Shown: positions 24,463 to 34,771 of the stretch, piece after piece
Layout of the letters: the number at the start of each line of letters is the position of its first letter
Numbering within the stretch: the stretch's first letter is position 1
Assembly: GCF_015706575.1 (NCBI RefSeq)
Contig: NW_024037069.1
Coordinates: forward strand, 42,849,553-42,913,552
DNA: 64,000 nucleotides
DNA from: Patiria miniata
Taxonomy: Eukaryota > Echinodermata > Asteroidea > Valvatida > Asterinidae
Direction: 5' to 3'
Program-made: the position numbers and the translations under genes
The notes under the pieces: model-generated
What the model saw: the letters and a program-made list of their open reading frames with translations, nothing else
The model's database searches: none
Told to the model about the DNA's origin: nothing

Positions 24463-24689
24463 GGCCAAATTCATCATCCACGGAATTTGATTAAGCATAA
24501 AAAAGTCTTGCCTAATAAAATCAGGTTGCCGGCCAAAACTCCATGCGATTAAACAACAGCTAAATACCTGTCACAAGCAATGTACATCACATGGAGTTTT
24601 GGCCGGTAATTATATTAACCTGATTTTACTATTTCGTGCTTAGGCTCTAAGCAAATCGTGTGCTTAAGCAGCTCTATGAAATTGGGCCC
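24463..24689. mobile_element. MITE with GGGCCCAATTTCAT-type end, copy 1
   Basis: The right end read inward is GGGCCCAATTTCATAGAGC; the left end GGCCAAATTCATCATCC is a diverged inverted copy. An inner 20-bp inverted repeat around GGCCAAAACTCCATG lies at about 24,533-24,550 and 24,595-24,612. A relative lies at 59,801-59,990. Confidence 0.5.
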
Positions 24690-25848
24690 TCTAGTGGTTT
24701 AAAAGAAAACGGATACAAAATAATGACCTTAGCTTCTTTGACCTTTACGCAGCCCGGTGTAAAAACGGTAGACAATAGAAGGTGAATAACTTAAGGTATT
24801 TCAAAAATCACGAGTGAATAACTTTCAAGCAATTCAAAGTGAATATCTTTTATAAGAATATAGGAAAGGAATTTATTTTTTCAGGATAAATCTTAAGAAT
24901 AGCTGTAGGAATTCATTGACGACTAGTATTAGGCCTACATCATTTTCATTACTGACTAAAATACCAGCGGGTTGAAGGTTTTTCAAAGGGTTGGTGGGTG
25001 CGAAGTCCCGGTTTTTCAGGGAGGCTATAATAGGCCGCCTTTTGAAATCAATTTTCAGTTATTTTTTCTTGGCTCATTTTAGTACATCGCAGCCGCAGTG
25101 TAATATCACCATGATAAAATATCATGTTTTATATTTACTGAATAAGTTGTATGGGTTGACCTGCAAGAAACAGGACCACTTCCTGGTAACGAGACACATC
25201 TAAGGAATGGCCAGTTTAGCCACAAGGTCCGCGTGGGTGGATGCTGGGCTGCACCGGAAGGCCACAGTGATTCAGCCCACAGACTTATAAGGAAATCCGA
25301 TTGTTCTATTAATTTGCCAAGCTCTACCCCAGATACAAGTTGACCAAGCACCTTCAATCTTGTATTATTAATATTCAATAGTTAGTGAACAATTCCTAAT
25401 AAGGCAAGAAAACCTGTAAGATAGCTGTAAGATCGGAATGTTCATTTATTGTATAAAAAAACAGTAGAATCTAGAAATCAGACAGAGAGCGTCACAGCCA
25501 ACCCAATAAACCACAGGAATTTTATATTCATCTCGGGGTCGGGGGTTCGAACCCCAGGTTGTCACCAACGACTTTTTTTGTCAGAGCGGAGGGGGTGGCG
25601 AGGAGCGACTGACGACGACACGTGACTTTTGACGTCACCATCCTTGAAACCGGAGGTTTATATATATTATAATTTCACGACTTGATAAGATTATCTGAGA
25701 ACGCCACTCTATATAACGACTGGGCTACCAGCTCGCACTTATCAAGCCGGGAATTTATAATATATATAAACCTCCGGTTGCAAAGGGTGATGACGTCAAA
25801 AGTCACGTGTCATCGTCAGTCGCTCCTCGCCAACCCCTCCGCGCTTAC

Positions 25849-25948
25849 AAAAAAAAAAAGTTGTTGGTGACGACCCGGGGCTCGAACCCCAACCCCGAAA
25901 TTGATGATCTAAGAGCGCCATTCTACTGACTGGGCTACCAGCTCGCAC
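25849..25948 (-). ncRNA. tRNA-like Pol III unit a
   Basis: The A box is TAGCCCAGTCAG and the B box GGTTCGAGCCC. The terminator is T11 (25,849-25,859 on the other strand), about 20 nt past the B box. A TATA-like block ends about 30 bp upstream. The CRE-like motif is decayed here. Confidence 0.45.
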
Positions 25949-26050
25949 TTATCAAGCCGGGAATTTATAATATATATAAACCTCCGGTTGCAAAGGGTGG
26001 TGACTTTAAAAGTCACGTGGCGTCGTGTCTCCCCACCCCCTGCTCTGACG

Positions 26051-26159
26051 AAAACAATAATAATTGTCGTTGGTGACAACCTGGGGCTCGAACCCCTTAC
26101 CCCGAAATTGATGCTCAGAGAGCGCCACTCTACATACCGACTGGGGTACCGGCTCGCAC
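26051..26159 (-). ncRNA. tRNA-like Pol III unit b
   Basis: The A box is one base off consensus (TACCCCAGTCGG) and the B box is intact. The terminator is short (TTTT). TATA, CRE-like and CACGTG motifs lie upstream. Confidence 0.4.
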
Positions 26160-26256
26160 TTATCAAGCCGGGAATTTATAATATATAAAAACCTCTGGTT
26201 GCAAAGGGTAAAGACGTCAAAAGTCACGTGTCGTCGTCAGTCACCCCTCTCCAACG

Positions 26257-26356
26257 AAAAAAAAATGTTGTTGAGGACAACGTGGGGCTCGAACCCCCAA
26301 CCCCGAGATTGATGATCTGAGAGCGCCACTCTACTGACTGGGCTACCCACTCGCAG
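26257..26356 (-). ncRNA. tRNA-like Pol III unit c
   Basis: The A box is TAGCCCAGTCAG, the B box GGTTCGAGCCC and the terminator T9. TGACGTCA lies upstream with a shorter TATA block (TTAATATATAAA). Confidence 0.45.
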
Positions 26357-26442
26357 TTATCACGCCGGGAATTTATATATTAACCTCCGGTTGCAAAGGG
26401 TGGTGACGTCAAAAGTCGTCGTCAGCACCCCTCCCCGACCCC

Positions 26443-26540
26443 AAAAAAATATTATTGGTGACAACCTGGGGCTCGAACCCCCAACCCCGAGATTGATGAT
26501 CTGCGAGCGACACTCTACTGACTGGGCTACAGGCTCGCAC
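26443..26540 (-). ncRNA. tRNA-like Pol III unit d
   Basis: The A box is TAGCCCAGTCAG, the B box GGTTCGAGCCC and the terminator T7. A TATA-like block and a TGACGTCA motif lie upstream. Confidence 0.45.
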
Positions 26541-26646
26541 TTATCAAGCCGGGAATTTATCATGTATATAAACCTCCGGTTGCAAAGGGTGGTGACGTCA
26601 ACAGTCACGTACCGGCGTTAGTGGCCTCTCCCCACCCACTCCGACC

Positions 26647-26744
26647 AAAAAAAAGTTGTTATTGACAACCTGGGGATCGAACCCCAAACGCCGAGATTGA
26701 TGATCTGAGAACGCCACTCTACCGACTGGGCTACTGGCTCGCAC
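26647..26744 (-). ncRNA. tRNA-like Pol III unit e
   Basis: The A box TAGCCCAGTCGG matches consensus fully, the B box is GGTTCGATCCC and the terminator T8. The two boxes span 61 nt, close to tRNA geometry. The upstream TATA block is weak because the array ends here. Confidence 0.45.
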
Positions 26745-26789
26745 TTATCAAGCTGGGAATATATTTTCAATTAGGGAATTTAGCCTAGG

Positions 26790-27125
26790 CCCATCCGTTG
26801 GTTCGAGTCCCACTAATGGGTGTCATTTTGCTGATTCCGTTCGTTTTTTTCTTTCTTCAATTTCTTCTTTACTTTTGTTTTTATCTCCAAAAAGTGGGTC
26901 CCAAACTGACGGCTCGGGGCCCGCTTAAGGGCTCTAGATGCTCTGGTGCGATCATCCTGAATCAATTGCTGACCACTTTAAACACATCTTTTTGAGGAAA
27001 AGATGGTGGTGTATGCAGCCTGCCTTTATTTCGACGTCACTTTTGAAAAATAAATGGGTTCTTTTTTTTGGGGGGGTGGCCCCAAATTCCCCCCCCCCCC
27101 CTCCCCCATCCGCCCTTGTTGACGT
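26790..27125 (+). repeat. tRNA-like B-box fragment, then G-tract repeat
   Basis: GGTTCGAGTCC at about 26,800 is a consensus B box on the + strand without an A box. A family 2 copy with a short G-run follows from 26,935. The same arrangement occurs at 49,800-50,150, where the G-run is much longer. Confidence 0.5.
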
Positions 27126-27616
27126 CCCACTTGAGGTTTACAAAAATCCGGCTTCGTTTACGGTTCGTCTCGTCTTCTGTCTGAGAGTCATAAAAATCTT
27201 GTTACGTTCACACCAAAGAAGTAAATACACCAATCAATAAAATAGGTAGCCCTTTATTGGAAAATGGACCGAGATTGTACTGGGGTAGATGAGATGGTCA
27301 GCAGGGGAGCTAAAATTATGAAATTGAATCGGAAATGAAGCTAGGAATTAATTGTAAACCCAACAAGCATTCTGGGTAACAGAAGTTTACATTATGTAGG
27401 CGATAGAGGGCGCTGTTTGTGCATTCACAAAAGCTTTGAAGAAAGAAAGAAGGTCGATGTTATTTCTCAAACGCCACAGGTCGAACAGAACGATCCGAAC
27501 AAAGATAGATTCTATATCGCTTGAGGGTGCTGTTCTTTTCGCGCGTACTATTAAACTTGCAAAAGTGATTTGAGAAGTGCATTCCACACGTAGATATTTC
27601 CACGCTCGGTCGGTAA

Positions 27617-27988
27617 GGCCAAAAAAAAAAGTCTCCGGTTTCTGGTATGCGCGCGCGTCGCCGCAGCCATGCGCGTCGGCAAAATGAAAAAGTTTTTTTT
27701 TCAATACAAGATGATGTCTCAAAACCGCCAAACTCACTGGTTTGACTGGAATCCTGCTGCTGCACAATTTTAACGTGTTTTTAGATGGGGTTATGATCGA
27801 GAATAAGCTTTATGTGGCCTCTCTGGACTCTCATATATTTGCACTAAGTTTAGTCGGGCACCATTTGCAGTCATCAGCCGACATTTGAAGCCAAAAAAAA
27901 AAAAAAAACAGGTAAAAAAAAAAAAAAAGCCGCGTCGCCGCACCACTTTTGGGGCAAGCTCCATACGGAGACTTTTTCTTTTTTGGCC
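27617..27988. mobile_element. Harbinger/Tourist-like MITE, copy 4
   Basis: GGCC ends with TAA at 27,614-27,616 and 27,989-27,991. The 372-bp sequence resembles copies 2 and 3. Confidence 0.88.
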
Positions 27989-28404
27989 TAAACTGCACAT
28001 TTTGCCAAACACGGATTGCAAAACTATGAAGGTCCAACCATGGAGGTAGAATTGGTCCAACACTACCAAGCTACCACGTGCCTTCAGTTTACTGTGTATT
28101 GAGGGCGTTATGAGGACTCTCGTTTTGGAAAAATATGTTGTCAACTGGCACGGCTTAAATTAACGCGTACGCGTCCATGGAGTCGACGCTGCCCTATTTC
28201 ATTAAATGACTAAAAAACGATTAGACAATAATCATGAACAGGACGTTGTCCGTACCGCGGGTTGAACTGAATTTGCAAACATATTTTGCCCGGCCGTGTA
28301 AATTCGAAAAGCGGGGTGGTGGGTGCATGATGGTTGGTGGGGGAGGGGGGGGGGGGCTCGACACCAGCTGAGTCTTGGGAGCGATCTTCACCATGTACAC
28401 AAAT

Positions 28405-28652
28405 TGTGTACTGTGGCGTTTGAGATGGTTTTTGAACATGGTTTATATATGCCAGTACAGGCTAAATCGACCTGTGGCGTTTGAGATGGTTTTTTGTACA
28501 TGGTTTATATGCATGTACAGGCTAAATCGACCTGTGGCGTTTGAGATGAGCCAGAACATGCATATAAACCATGTACAAAAACCATCTCAAACGCCACAGG
28601 TCGATTTATAAACCATGTACAAAAACCATCTCAAACACCACAGGTCGATTAA
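28405..28652. repeat. Inverted and direct repeats of a 50-bp unit
   Basis: Three + copies of CTGTGGCGTTTGAGATG, two of them followed by TACATGGTTTATATGCATG-like DNA, face two inverted copies. They match the ends of the enclosing element, as subterminal transposase-binding repeats would. Confidence 0.7.
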
Positions 28653-29224
28653 GCACTCATGCAGATTTATTCCGCGGCCAGTGCCAAACACAGGTCGACT
28701 TATTCGTTATAACTCAACAGAAATACATGAAAAATGTGAACAATAAACCACTTAAGAAGGACCCGGTTCGAACGCTTGAGAATTATTTTGGTAAGCACTA
28801 CTTTGCCGGAAATTTTCTGAACTGTATACCTCCATATAAATTGCATGAAATATTGATAATATGCACTTAATTCAGACGTAACTATATATACAAATTAGAG
28901 CACGATAAATTTGGCAAAAAGGACACGTAAAACATTCCAAAATTGTAATCAGCCTGTACGTAATAAAGAAAAACACACAACAAACTTTATTATAACGAAA
29001 CACTTCCAGGCTAAATTATAACGCTAAGCCACTGAATGACTTAATCAAGTCTAAACCAGCCTCGCACGGTGCCCTCGTAAGATACGAAACCCATTTTCCT
29101 TCGGATATTTCTGGTGATGCAGCGTTCGACCTGTGGCGTTTGAGAAGTAACATCGACCGCGTAGTGCACGTCGTGTACATGTACATGTACACACCACCAT
29201 GATTGGAGGCTTGTGTTTTATTCT

Positions 29225-29278
29225 TCGATGTTCATTATCACGTACAGTACAGCTAGACTGTACGTGATAATGAACGTC
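29225..29278. repeat. 22-bp stem hairpin
   Basis: CGATGTTCATTATCACGTACAG is followed 10 nt later by its complement with one mismatch. Pairing does not extend outward, so a microRNA precursor is unlikely. Confidence 0.8.
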
Positions 29279-29442
29279 GATCGTTGCAACAAATACAAAT
29301 TACAACTAGAGGTTGTGGTTGTGAACAACCACAGAGCTGTTCCCAGTTTTGATTCTCTATTGGACCGTAAACAAAATGATTTAATGATTAACAAAAAATG
29401 AAAGTAATAAATTGAAATTATTACTTTTAAAGATTCCACTTC

Positions 29443-30070
29443 CGGTACAACCTTTTAAATATTCATGACGTCATAGCATAACAATAATTATGCGCACAGT
29501 AATAATAATTCAATTTAATTATCTGTCAATATAGCTTTGTATTAATGTGAAATTTCAACCTGATCAGATTAATAATTCATGAAATATGATATAAGGGTCT
29601 AAAATTACCACTTCCGGTAAAACCGGAGGTGAAGGTCACATGACCTTGACATTTCAATTTTTATCTATAACACTTCCCTGTCTGTATACCTGCCAGGTTT
29701 GAGATCAATCGGTCAAATAGTTCTATAGTTATAGGACTGTAAAGATTGTCTCATTAAATATTCATGACGTCATGACATGACAATAATTAAGTGCACAGTA
29801 ATAATAATGCAAGAAAATTATCTGTCAATATAGCTTTGTATTAATGTGAAGTTTCAACCTTATCAGAGTAATAATTCATGAAATATGATTTAGGGGTCTA
29901 AAATTACCACTTCCGGTAAAAACGGAAGTGAAGGTCACATGACCTTGACATATCAATTTTCATCTATAACACATCCCTGTCTGTATACCTACTAAATTTG
30001 AGATCAATCGGTCAAATAGTTCCATAGTTATAAGACTGTAAAGAGTGTCTCATTAAATATTCATGACTTC
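29443..30070. repeat. Two tandem units of about 310 bp
   Basis: Each unit has CACTTCCGGT, ATTCATGACGTCAT, CTGTCAATATAGCTTTGTAT and GATCAATCGGTCAAATAG. The two are about 90 percent alike. No coding frame persists. Confidence 0.75.
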
Positions 30071-32948
30071 CGGTCTGATGACGTCATACACCTTAAACTT
30101 CGCACACGTCTTAAGTGGGTCAAGGTCATCATATACACCAATATTTAGGCCATTCCGACAAACTTCGCCACAGACATCTATTCAAAATACATTTTTGAAA
30201 ATTTTCAACCTGTCGCTAGAGGGCGCTCGAAGATTGCATGACGTCATCGGTAGATGATTTGAAGAATACTATCAGCCAAGAGACTAACACCGTTTAAAGC
30301 AAGTTCATATCTATTACCACTTTCAAATAATAAGCCACTTCCGGTTTTGGCCTTTATCGACCGGAAACAAGGGTCACGTGATTTCACGCACACTGAATGA
30401 AATAAAGACCTCAACCTACTCTACCACTTGCCGGCAACAGAATGCTGCGGACGCGTACGGTTGATTTCTTATGCATTTTTTAATATTAAAAGTGTCACAA
30501 TTTAATTGCCTATAAATAAACACCGGATGACGTCATCATGACGTCATCATTACACAATGTTGTTTGAACTAGGGTCTTTGCTTGGACAAAGATTGGTGTA
30601 AATGAATTACTGGCAAAGAGTCGAAAATGCCCTCTGAAAATTGACATTTTTTTTTAAATTTCTGTGTACAAAGTCTATGGGAAAAATGAAATATTCAAAA
30701 TTCTATAATAAATCACGTGATGACGTCAGCATGACGAAAAGTTTCGGCACACATCCTCAGATGATGGTTAATAACTATGCTGAGTTTAAAGTTGATCGGA
30801 TTTAAAATAATTGCCAAAGTGGCTTGTAGAATAAAAACGTGTACAAAACCTATGGGAAAAAGTGGAAAAAGAAACTAGAGCTCAATGTCTGTTTGCAACA
30901 GAACATAGGGCTTTTCCGCATTATGATTTTTTTTAATCAATAATATGCCCTGAATATTCATGAACATCAAATCTGTCAAAAGAATTTTGCATTTTGCATG
31001 TTGCGTTCGGGAGATATGGCTAAAAGGTCCAAACAAATAAATATTCATATAAAATCTCAGGATGACGACATCATGACGTCACCTCATTTTTAATCTATAA
31101 CACATCCTGGTATAGCCACATACCAAGTTTCAACCCAATCGGACTTACATTTCTGTAGATATAAGACTTCACAATATGTACGTAAATTTTCAAAAATCAA
31201 TAAAAAAAATTAGGTGATGACGTCATCGTGACGTCATAGTCTAGGCATAATTTTTGTATGAGGGTCTTCCTTGGCTGTAACTTTGATGACGATTCCAGAT
31301 CGCCAAGTTATAAAAATGGTGGCTTGAAAACGTGTACACATAAAAGTCAATGGGTTAAAAATCCAACAGCAGAAAAACTGCACCTTTATATACGTGATTT
31401 GCCTTTAAACTGAAACTTTTTTATCAAATATTACTTGATATTCTGACTCTTGGGAATATTTTCAATCAAATGACAGGCGAAAAAAAATACGATTTCTTTT
31501 TCCTTCTCATAGTAATTCTCAGCCGAAGTTCAGAACTACTCAGTAAGATATATCAGTGTTGTATAGGGAAAGACTTGTGGAGAAAGCTGTGTACAAAGTC
31601 TATGAGAAAAATTAATTATTCATGAATCCATAATAAATCATTTGATGATGACGTCATCATGATGTCTTAGTCTTGGCATAATTTTTGTATGAGGGTCTTT
31701 CTTGGCTGTAACTTTGATGACGATTCCAGATCGCCAAGTTATGAAAATGGTGGCTTGAAAACGTTAATAGGTTAAAAATCCCACAGCAGAAAAACTGCAC
31801 CTTTAAATTAGTGATTTTCCTTTAAACTGAAACATTCTTATAAAATATTACTTGCTATTCTAACTCTTGGGAATATTGTCAATCAAATGACAGGCGTAAA
31901 AAAATACGATTTCTTTTTCCTTCTCATAGTAATTCTCAGCCGAAGTTCAGAAAATCTGTCAAAGTTAGCCGAAAATCGGCTAAAACGGTCACTGTGGACA
32001 GGATTTGACCTCAGCAACACGTGCGCTGCAGGCTGACTGACATACGATGTATGTGCCTATGTACAACGTACGTGCATGTACATGTACATGTACATTGTGG
32101 ACGTCCTGTCCTGTGCATCTTTTGAAGCAGAGGTATTGTCAACGTGAAGTTTTAGGCGTGCGCAGGGTTTGTTCGAGTTCGCTTATCGCCTCGAAACTTT
32201 GAAATGTTTTAGACCTACCCTTCAATCGACAATTAAAGTAAAAACAAATATAAAAACTGCCATGGTTGATTTTTCAGGAATTTTCAAATGAAAAAGGGTC
32301 TTTTTATTATAACTTCTGGTCTGATGACGTCATTTGCCTAAAACTTCCCACACGTCTTAAGTGGGTCAAGGTCATTATATACACCAATATTTAGGCGATT
32401 CCGACAAACTTCGCCACAGACATCTATTGAAAATACATTTTTGCTAATTTTCAACCTGTCGGTAGAGGGCGCTCGAAGATTGCATGACGTCATCGGTAGA
32501 TGATTTGAAGAATTCTATCGGCCAAGAGACTAACACTGTTAAAAGCAAGTTCATATCTATTACCACTTTCAAATAATAAGCCACTTCCGGTTTGGGCCTT
32601 TTTCGACCGGAAGCAAGGGTCACGCTATTGCACGCACACTAAATGAAATGAAGACCTTAACCTGCTCTACCACTTGCCGGCAACAGAATGCTGCGGACGC
32701 GTACGGTTGATTTCTTATGCATTTTTAAATATTAAAAGTGTCACAATTTAATTGCCTATAAATAAACACAGGATGACGTCATCATGACGTCATCATTCCA
32801 CACTGTTGTTTGAATTAGGGTCTTTGCTTGGACAAAGATTGGTGTTAATGAATTACTGGCAAAGAGTCAAAAATGCCCTTTGAAAATCGACAATTATTTT
32901 TTTAATTTCTGTGTACAAAGTCTATGGGAAAAATTAAATATTCAAAAA
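30062..32948. repeat. Complex repeat region rich in TGACGTCA
   Basis: Positions 30,062-30,720 recur at 32,314-32,948, where the assembly gap cuts the second copy. Within the region, 31,200-31,560 recurs at 31,640-31,955. ATGACGTCATCATGACGTCAT-like clusters occur throughout. No gene is recognised. Confidence 0.75.
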
Positions 32949-33448
32949 NNNNNNNNNNNNNNNNNNNNNNNNNNNNNNNNNNNNNNNNNNNNNNNNNNNN
33001 NNNNNNNNNNNNNNNNNNNNNNNNNNNNNNNNNNNNNNNNNNNNNNNNNNNNNNNNNNNNNNNNNNNNNNNNNNNNNNNNNNNNNNNNNNNNNNNNNNNN
33101 NNNNNNNNNNNNNNNNNNNNNNNNNNNNNNNNNNNNNNNNNNNNNNNNNNNNNNNNNNNNNNNNNNNNNNNNNNNNNNNNNNNNNNNNNNNNNNNNNNNN
33201 NNNNNNNNNNNNNNNNNNNNNNNNNNNNNNNNNNNNNNNNNNNNNNNNNNNNNNNNNNNNNNNNNNNNNNNNNNNNNNNNNNNNNNNNNNNNNNNNNNNN
33301 NNNNNNNNNNNNNNNNNNNNNNNNNNNNNNNNNNNNNNNNNNNNNNNNNNNNNNNNNNNNNNNNNNNNNNNNNNNNNNNNNNNNNNNNNNNNNNNNNNNN
33401 NNNNNNNNNNNNNNNNNNNNNNNNNNNNNNNNNNNNNNNNNNNNNNNN
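32949..33448. other. Assembly gap of exactly 500 N
   Basis: The round length indicates a placeholder of unknown true size. Frames running through it are artefacts. Confidence 1.
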
Positions 33449-33686
33449 GAAAAGAGTCATTTTTACTCCAAATAGAACATTTTTGCTGAAGTAGGTGTCG
33501 CAAGACTACAATGTCCAATTTTGTAAACAATATGACATCATGGTCTTTTTGCCACAGCAGCGTGCCAAATGTCATAATGAAGCCAGTAATGCGATAGGCC
33601 TACTCGATGATGGCGTACGCTGGATCGTGCACATTCGCCATCCTTACTCCCCCCCCCCCACACACGCCCACAATAAAATCCTTTAC

Positions 33687-33998
33687 CTGTAATTCAGGGC
33701 ACTGATGTTGATGTACTGGCTCCGCATGATGGGGCACTGTATAGCGTGCTGGTGGGGTTCGATGAAGCCCGGCATCAGGGTCTGTTGGTTCAGGAAGATG
33801 ACCTGGGTGTCGGGTCCGGCGGGACGGAAGACCACATCATCGATGGAGCCACGGCCAGGATGGTGTCCCCGCTGATCGCTACGGCCTCGGTCTTGGGCGG
33901 GGAGTCGGCACCGCGGGACCCGGGTTGGCCTCACTCCCCTCCATGGTGATGATGTCGCCCCCGTACAGGATGAGGTCGGCTGGCATGGCCCGAGCCTT
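33687..33998 (-). CDS. Amidohydrolase (YtcJ-like) exon, partial, frameshifted
   Basis: Read on -, the exon encodes the N-terminal part of a metal-dependent amidohydrolase. It starts near 33,986 with MPADLILYGGDIITMEG, continues through PKTEAVAISGDTILAV, and ends with GSIDDVVFRPAGPDTQVIFL then LMPGFIEPHQHA. This order (beta-sandwich start, AVGS turn, then the PGFIEPHxH metal-binding motif) is typical of the family; HxH supplies two metal ligands. A donor GTAAAG follows at 33,681-33,686. Two one-base frame changes fall in GC-rich runs, near 33,909 and 33,851. They could be sequencing errors or show a pseudogene. Other exons would lie to the left, across or beyond the gap. Confidence 0.72.
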
Positions 33999-33999
33999 T

Positions 34000-34275
34000 G
34001 TTTGTTGCAAAAAAAATGATATCCAAACCATCATCTTAAAGACAGTGTTACAACGAACGTTGCTGGATTTTCCTTCACGTTAATTCTTTCTGCACTCAGA
34101 TTTGACCGGGAATTCCGGTCCTATTTAGCCTGACACTCTAGGCAGAGAAAACAAGTGTGTGTTTACAGTGACGCCTGAAAATTACCAAAGTAGGTAAGGA
34201 ATTCTTTCATTTTGTAACTTTTTCATGTTTCTGTTTGTCTATTTTACTTATTTTGTTTACTTGTTTTAGGTACCT
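34000..34275. other. Non-coding, nothing recognised
   Basis: Intergenic or upstream intron sequence. No repeats match elsewhere in the window. Confidence 0.4.
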
Positions 34276-34279
34276 TTAA

Positions 34280-34767
34280 AGGTAATGATTATACAACATT
34301 TGCATTTGCGGTAATTTTCAGAAATCGATGGATATGGGGTTAGTATTTCATGGCAAAATTTGTTTCACTGACCTGTTAAAAGTTTGTGTTTATAGAGACG
34401 TAAAATCCCCCCCCCAAAAAAAAATGTTCTTAACTTCTTGTAGTCTGGCTACCTGACCTACTTGAGACGAAACGGAGCAGTTTATAGACGTTTGGGAATT
34501 GTCTAGTCAGGGAACCAGATTAGCTAGCTTGCACCAGTTAGGTCACGGATGTGTAAGCGATTGCAAACAAAATGTGGACTAAATAAATTGGGGGGCAATA
34601 TTCGAAAAATGGCGGGGGGGTTTCCCTACGATGGTCGACAGCACACCAGGTGCCATGATTTCACAGGATGCTTGAGACTATTATGCACTTACAGTCTATC
34701 TAGCAGGGTATTTCATAATGATTAGGTAGTTTTGTTTTTTAATGTTTGCAAATGTTGTATATTGCTT
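34280..34767. mobile_element. T2/Kolobok-like MITE, older copy
   Basis: It is homologous along its length to 19,787-20,301, sharing GTAATTTTCAGAAAT, CAGGTGCCAT and GTTTGCAAATGTTGTATATT. TTAA lies on both sides (34,276-34,279 and 34,768-34,771). It is more diverged than the other copy. Confidence 0.7.
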
Positions 34768-34771
34768 TTAA

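Larger units (their letters stand above)
25528..26760 (-). repeat. Tandem array of tRNA-like Pol III units, array 1
   Basis: Five complete units lie head to tail on the - strand at intervals of about 184-212 bp. A rearranged sixth A-box region (25,695-25,730) follows, and an inverted half unit lies at 25,528-25,660. In transcription order a typical repeat reads: CACGTG-like and TGACGTCA-like motifs in most units, AACCGGAGG, a TATA-like block, CCCGGCTTGATAAGTGCGAGC, A box, B box GGTTCGAGCCC, then a T-run. Tandem vault-RNA-like or 7SL-like genes, or a tandemly amplified tRNA-derived SINE, would both fit. True tRNA genes are unlikely because the acceptor stem does not pair. Confidence 0.7.
14808..27452 (+). 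repeat. Segmental duplication, copy 1
   Basis: It pairs with 36,541-50,478. Anchors are 15,560 with 37,283, 16,568 with 37,877, 17,830 with 39,563, 22,981 with 45,972, 24,153 with 47,142 and 27,452 with 50,478. Insertions only in copy 1 are the MITEs at 16,181, 17,463 and 19,787. Copy 2 alone has about 0.7 kb near 37,905-38,600 and a 1.85-kb tandem duplication. Removing these leaves about 11.4 kb in each copy. Identity looks about 95-97 percent on the left and 98-99 percent beyond 22.9 kb. Confidence 0.9.
27452..29158. mobile_element. 1.7-kb inverted-repeat element with internal copies of its ends
   Basis: The 35-bp ends (27,452-27,486 and 29,124-29,158) match with one mismatch. They start GGTCGATGTTA and contain TCAAACGCCACAGGTCGA. 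The inner part of this end, CGACCTGTGGCGTTTGAGA, recurs about five times in both orientations at 28,405-28,650. No target duplication is obvious and no transposase is visible. A Harbinger MITE is nested inside. The left end coincides with the right limit of segmental duplication copy 1. Confidence 0.65.

Noticed and set aside
25528-26760. A cluster of true tRNA genes
   Set aside because: A and B boxes are present but the 5' and 3' acceptor strands do not pair and the D and anticodon stems are weak, so tRNA function is unlikely.
29225-29278. MicroRNA precursor
   Set aside because: The stem is only 22 bp with no pairing beyond it, too short for a precursor.
32880-33575. Long open frames across 500 N
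   Set aside because: The unknown bases contain no stops by definition; the frames are artefacts.
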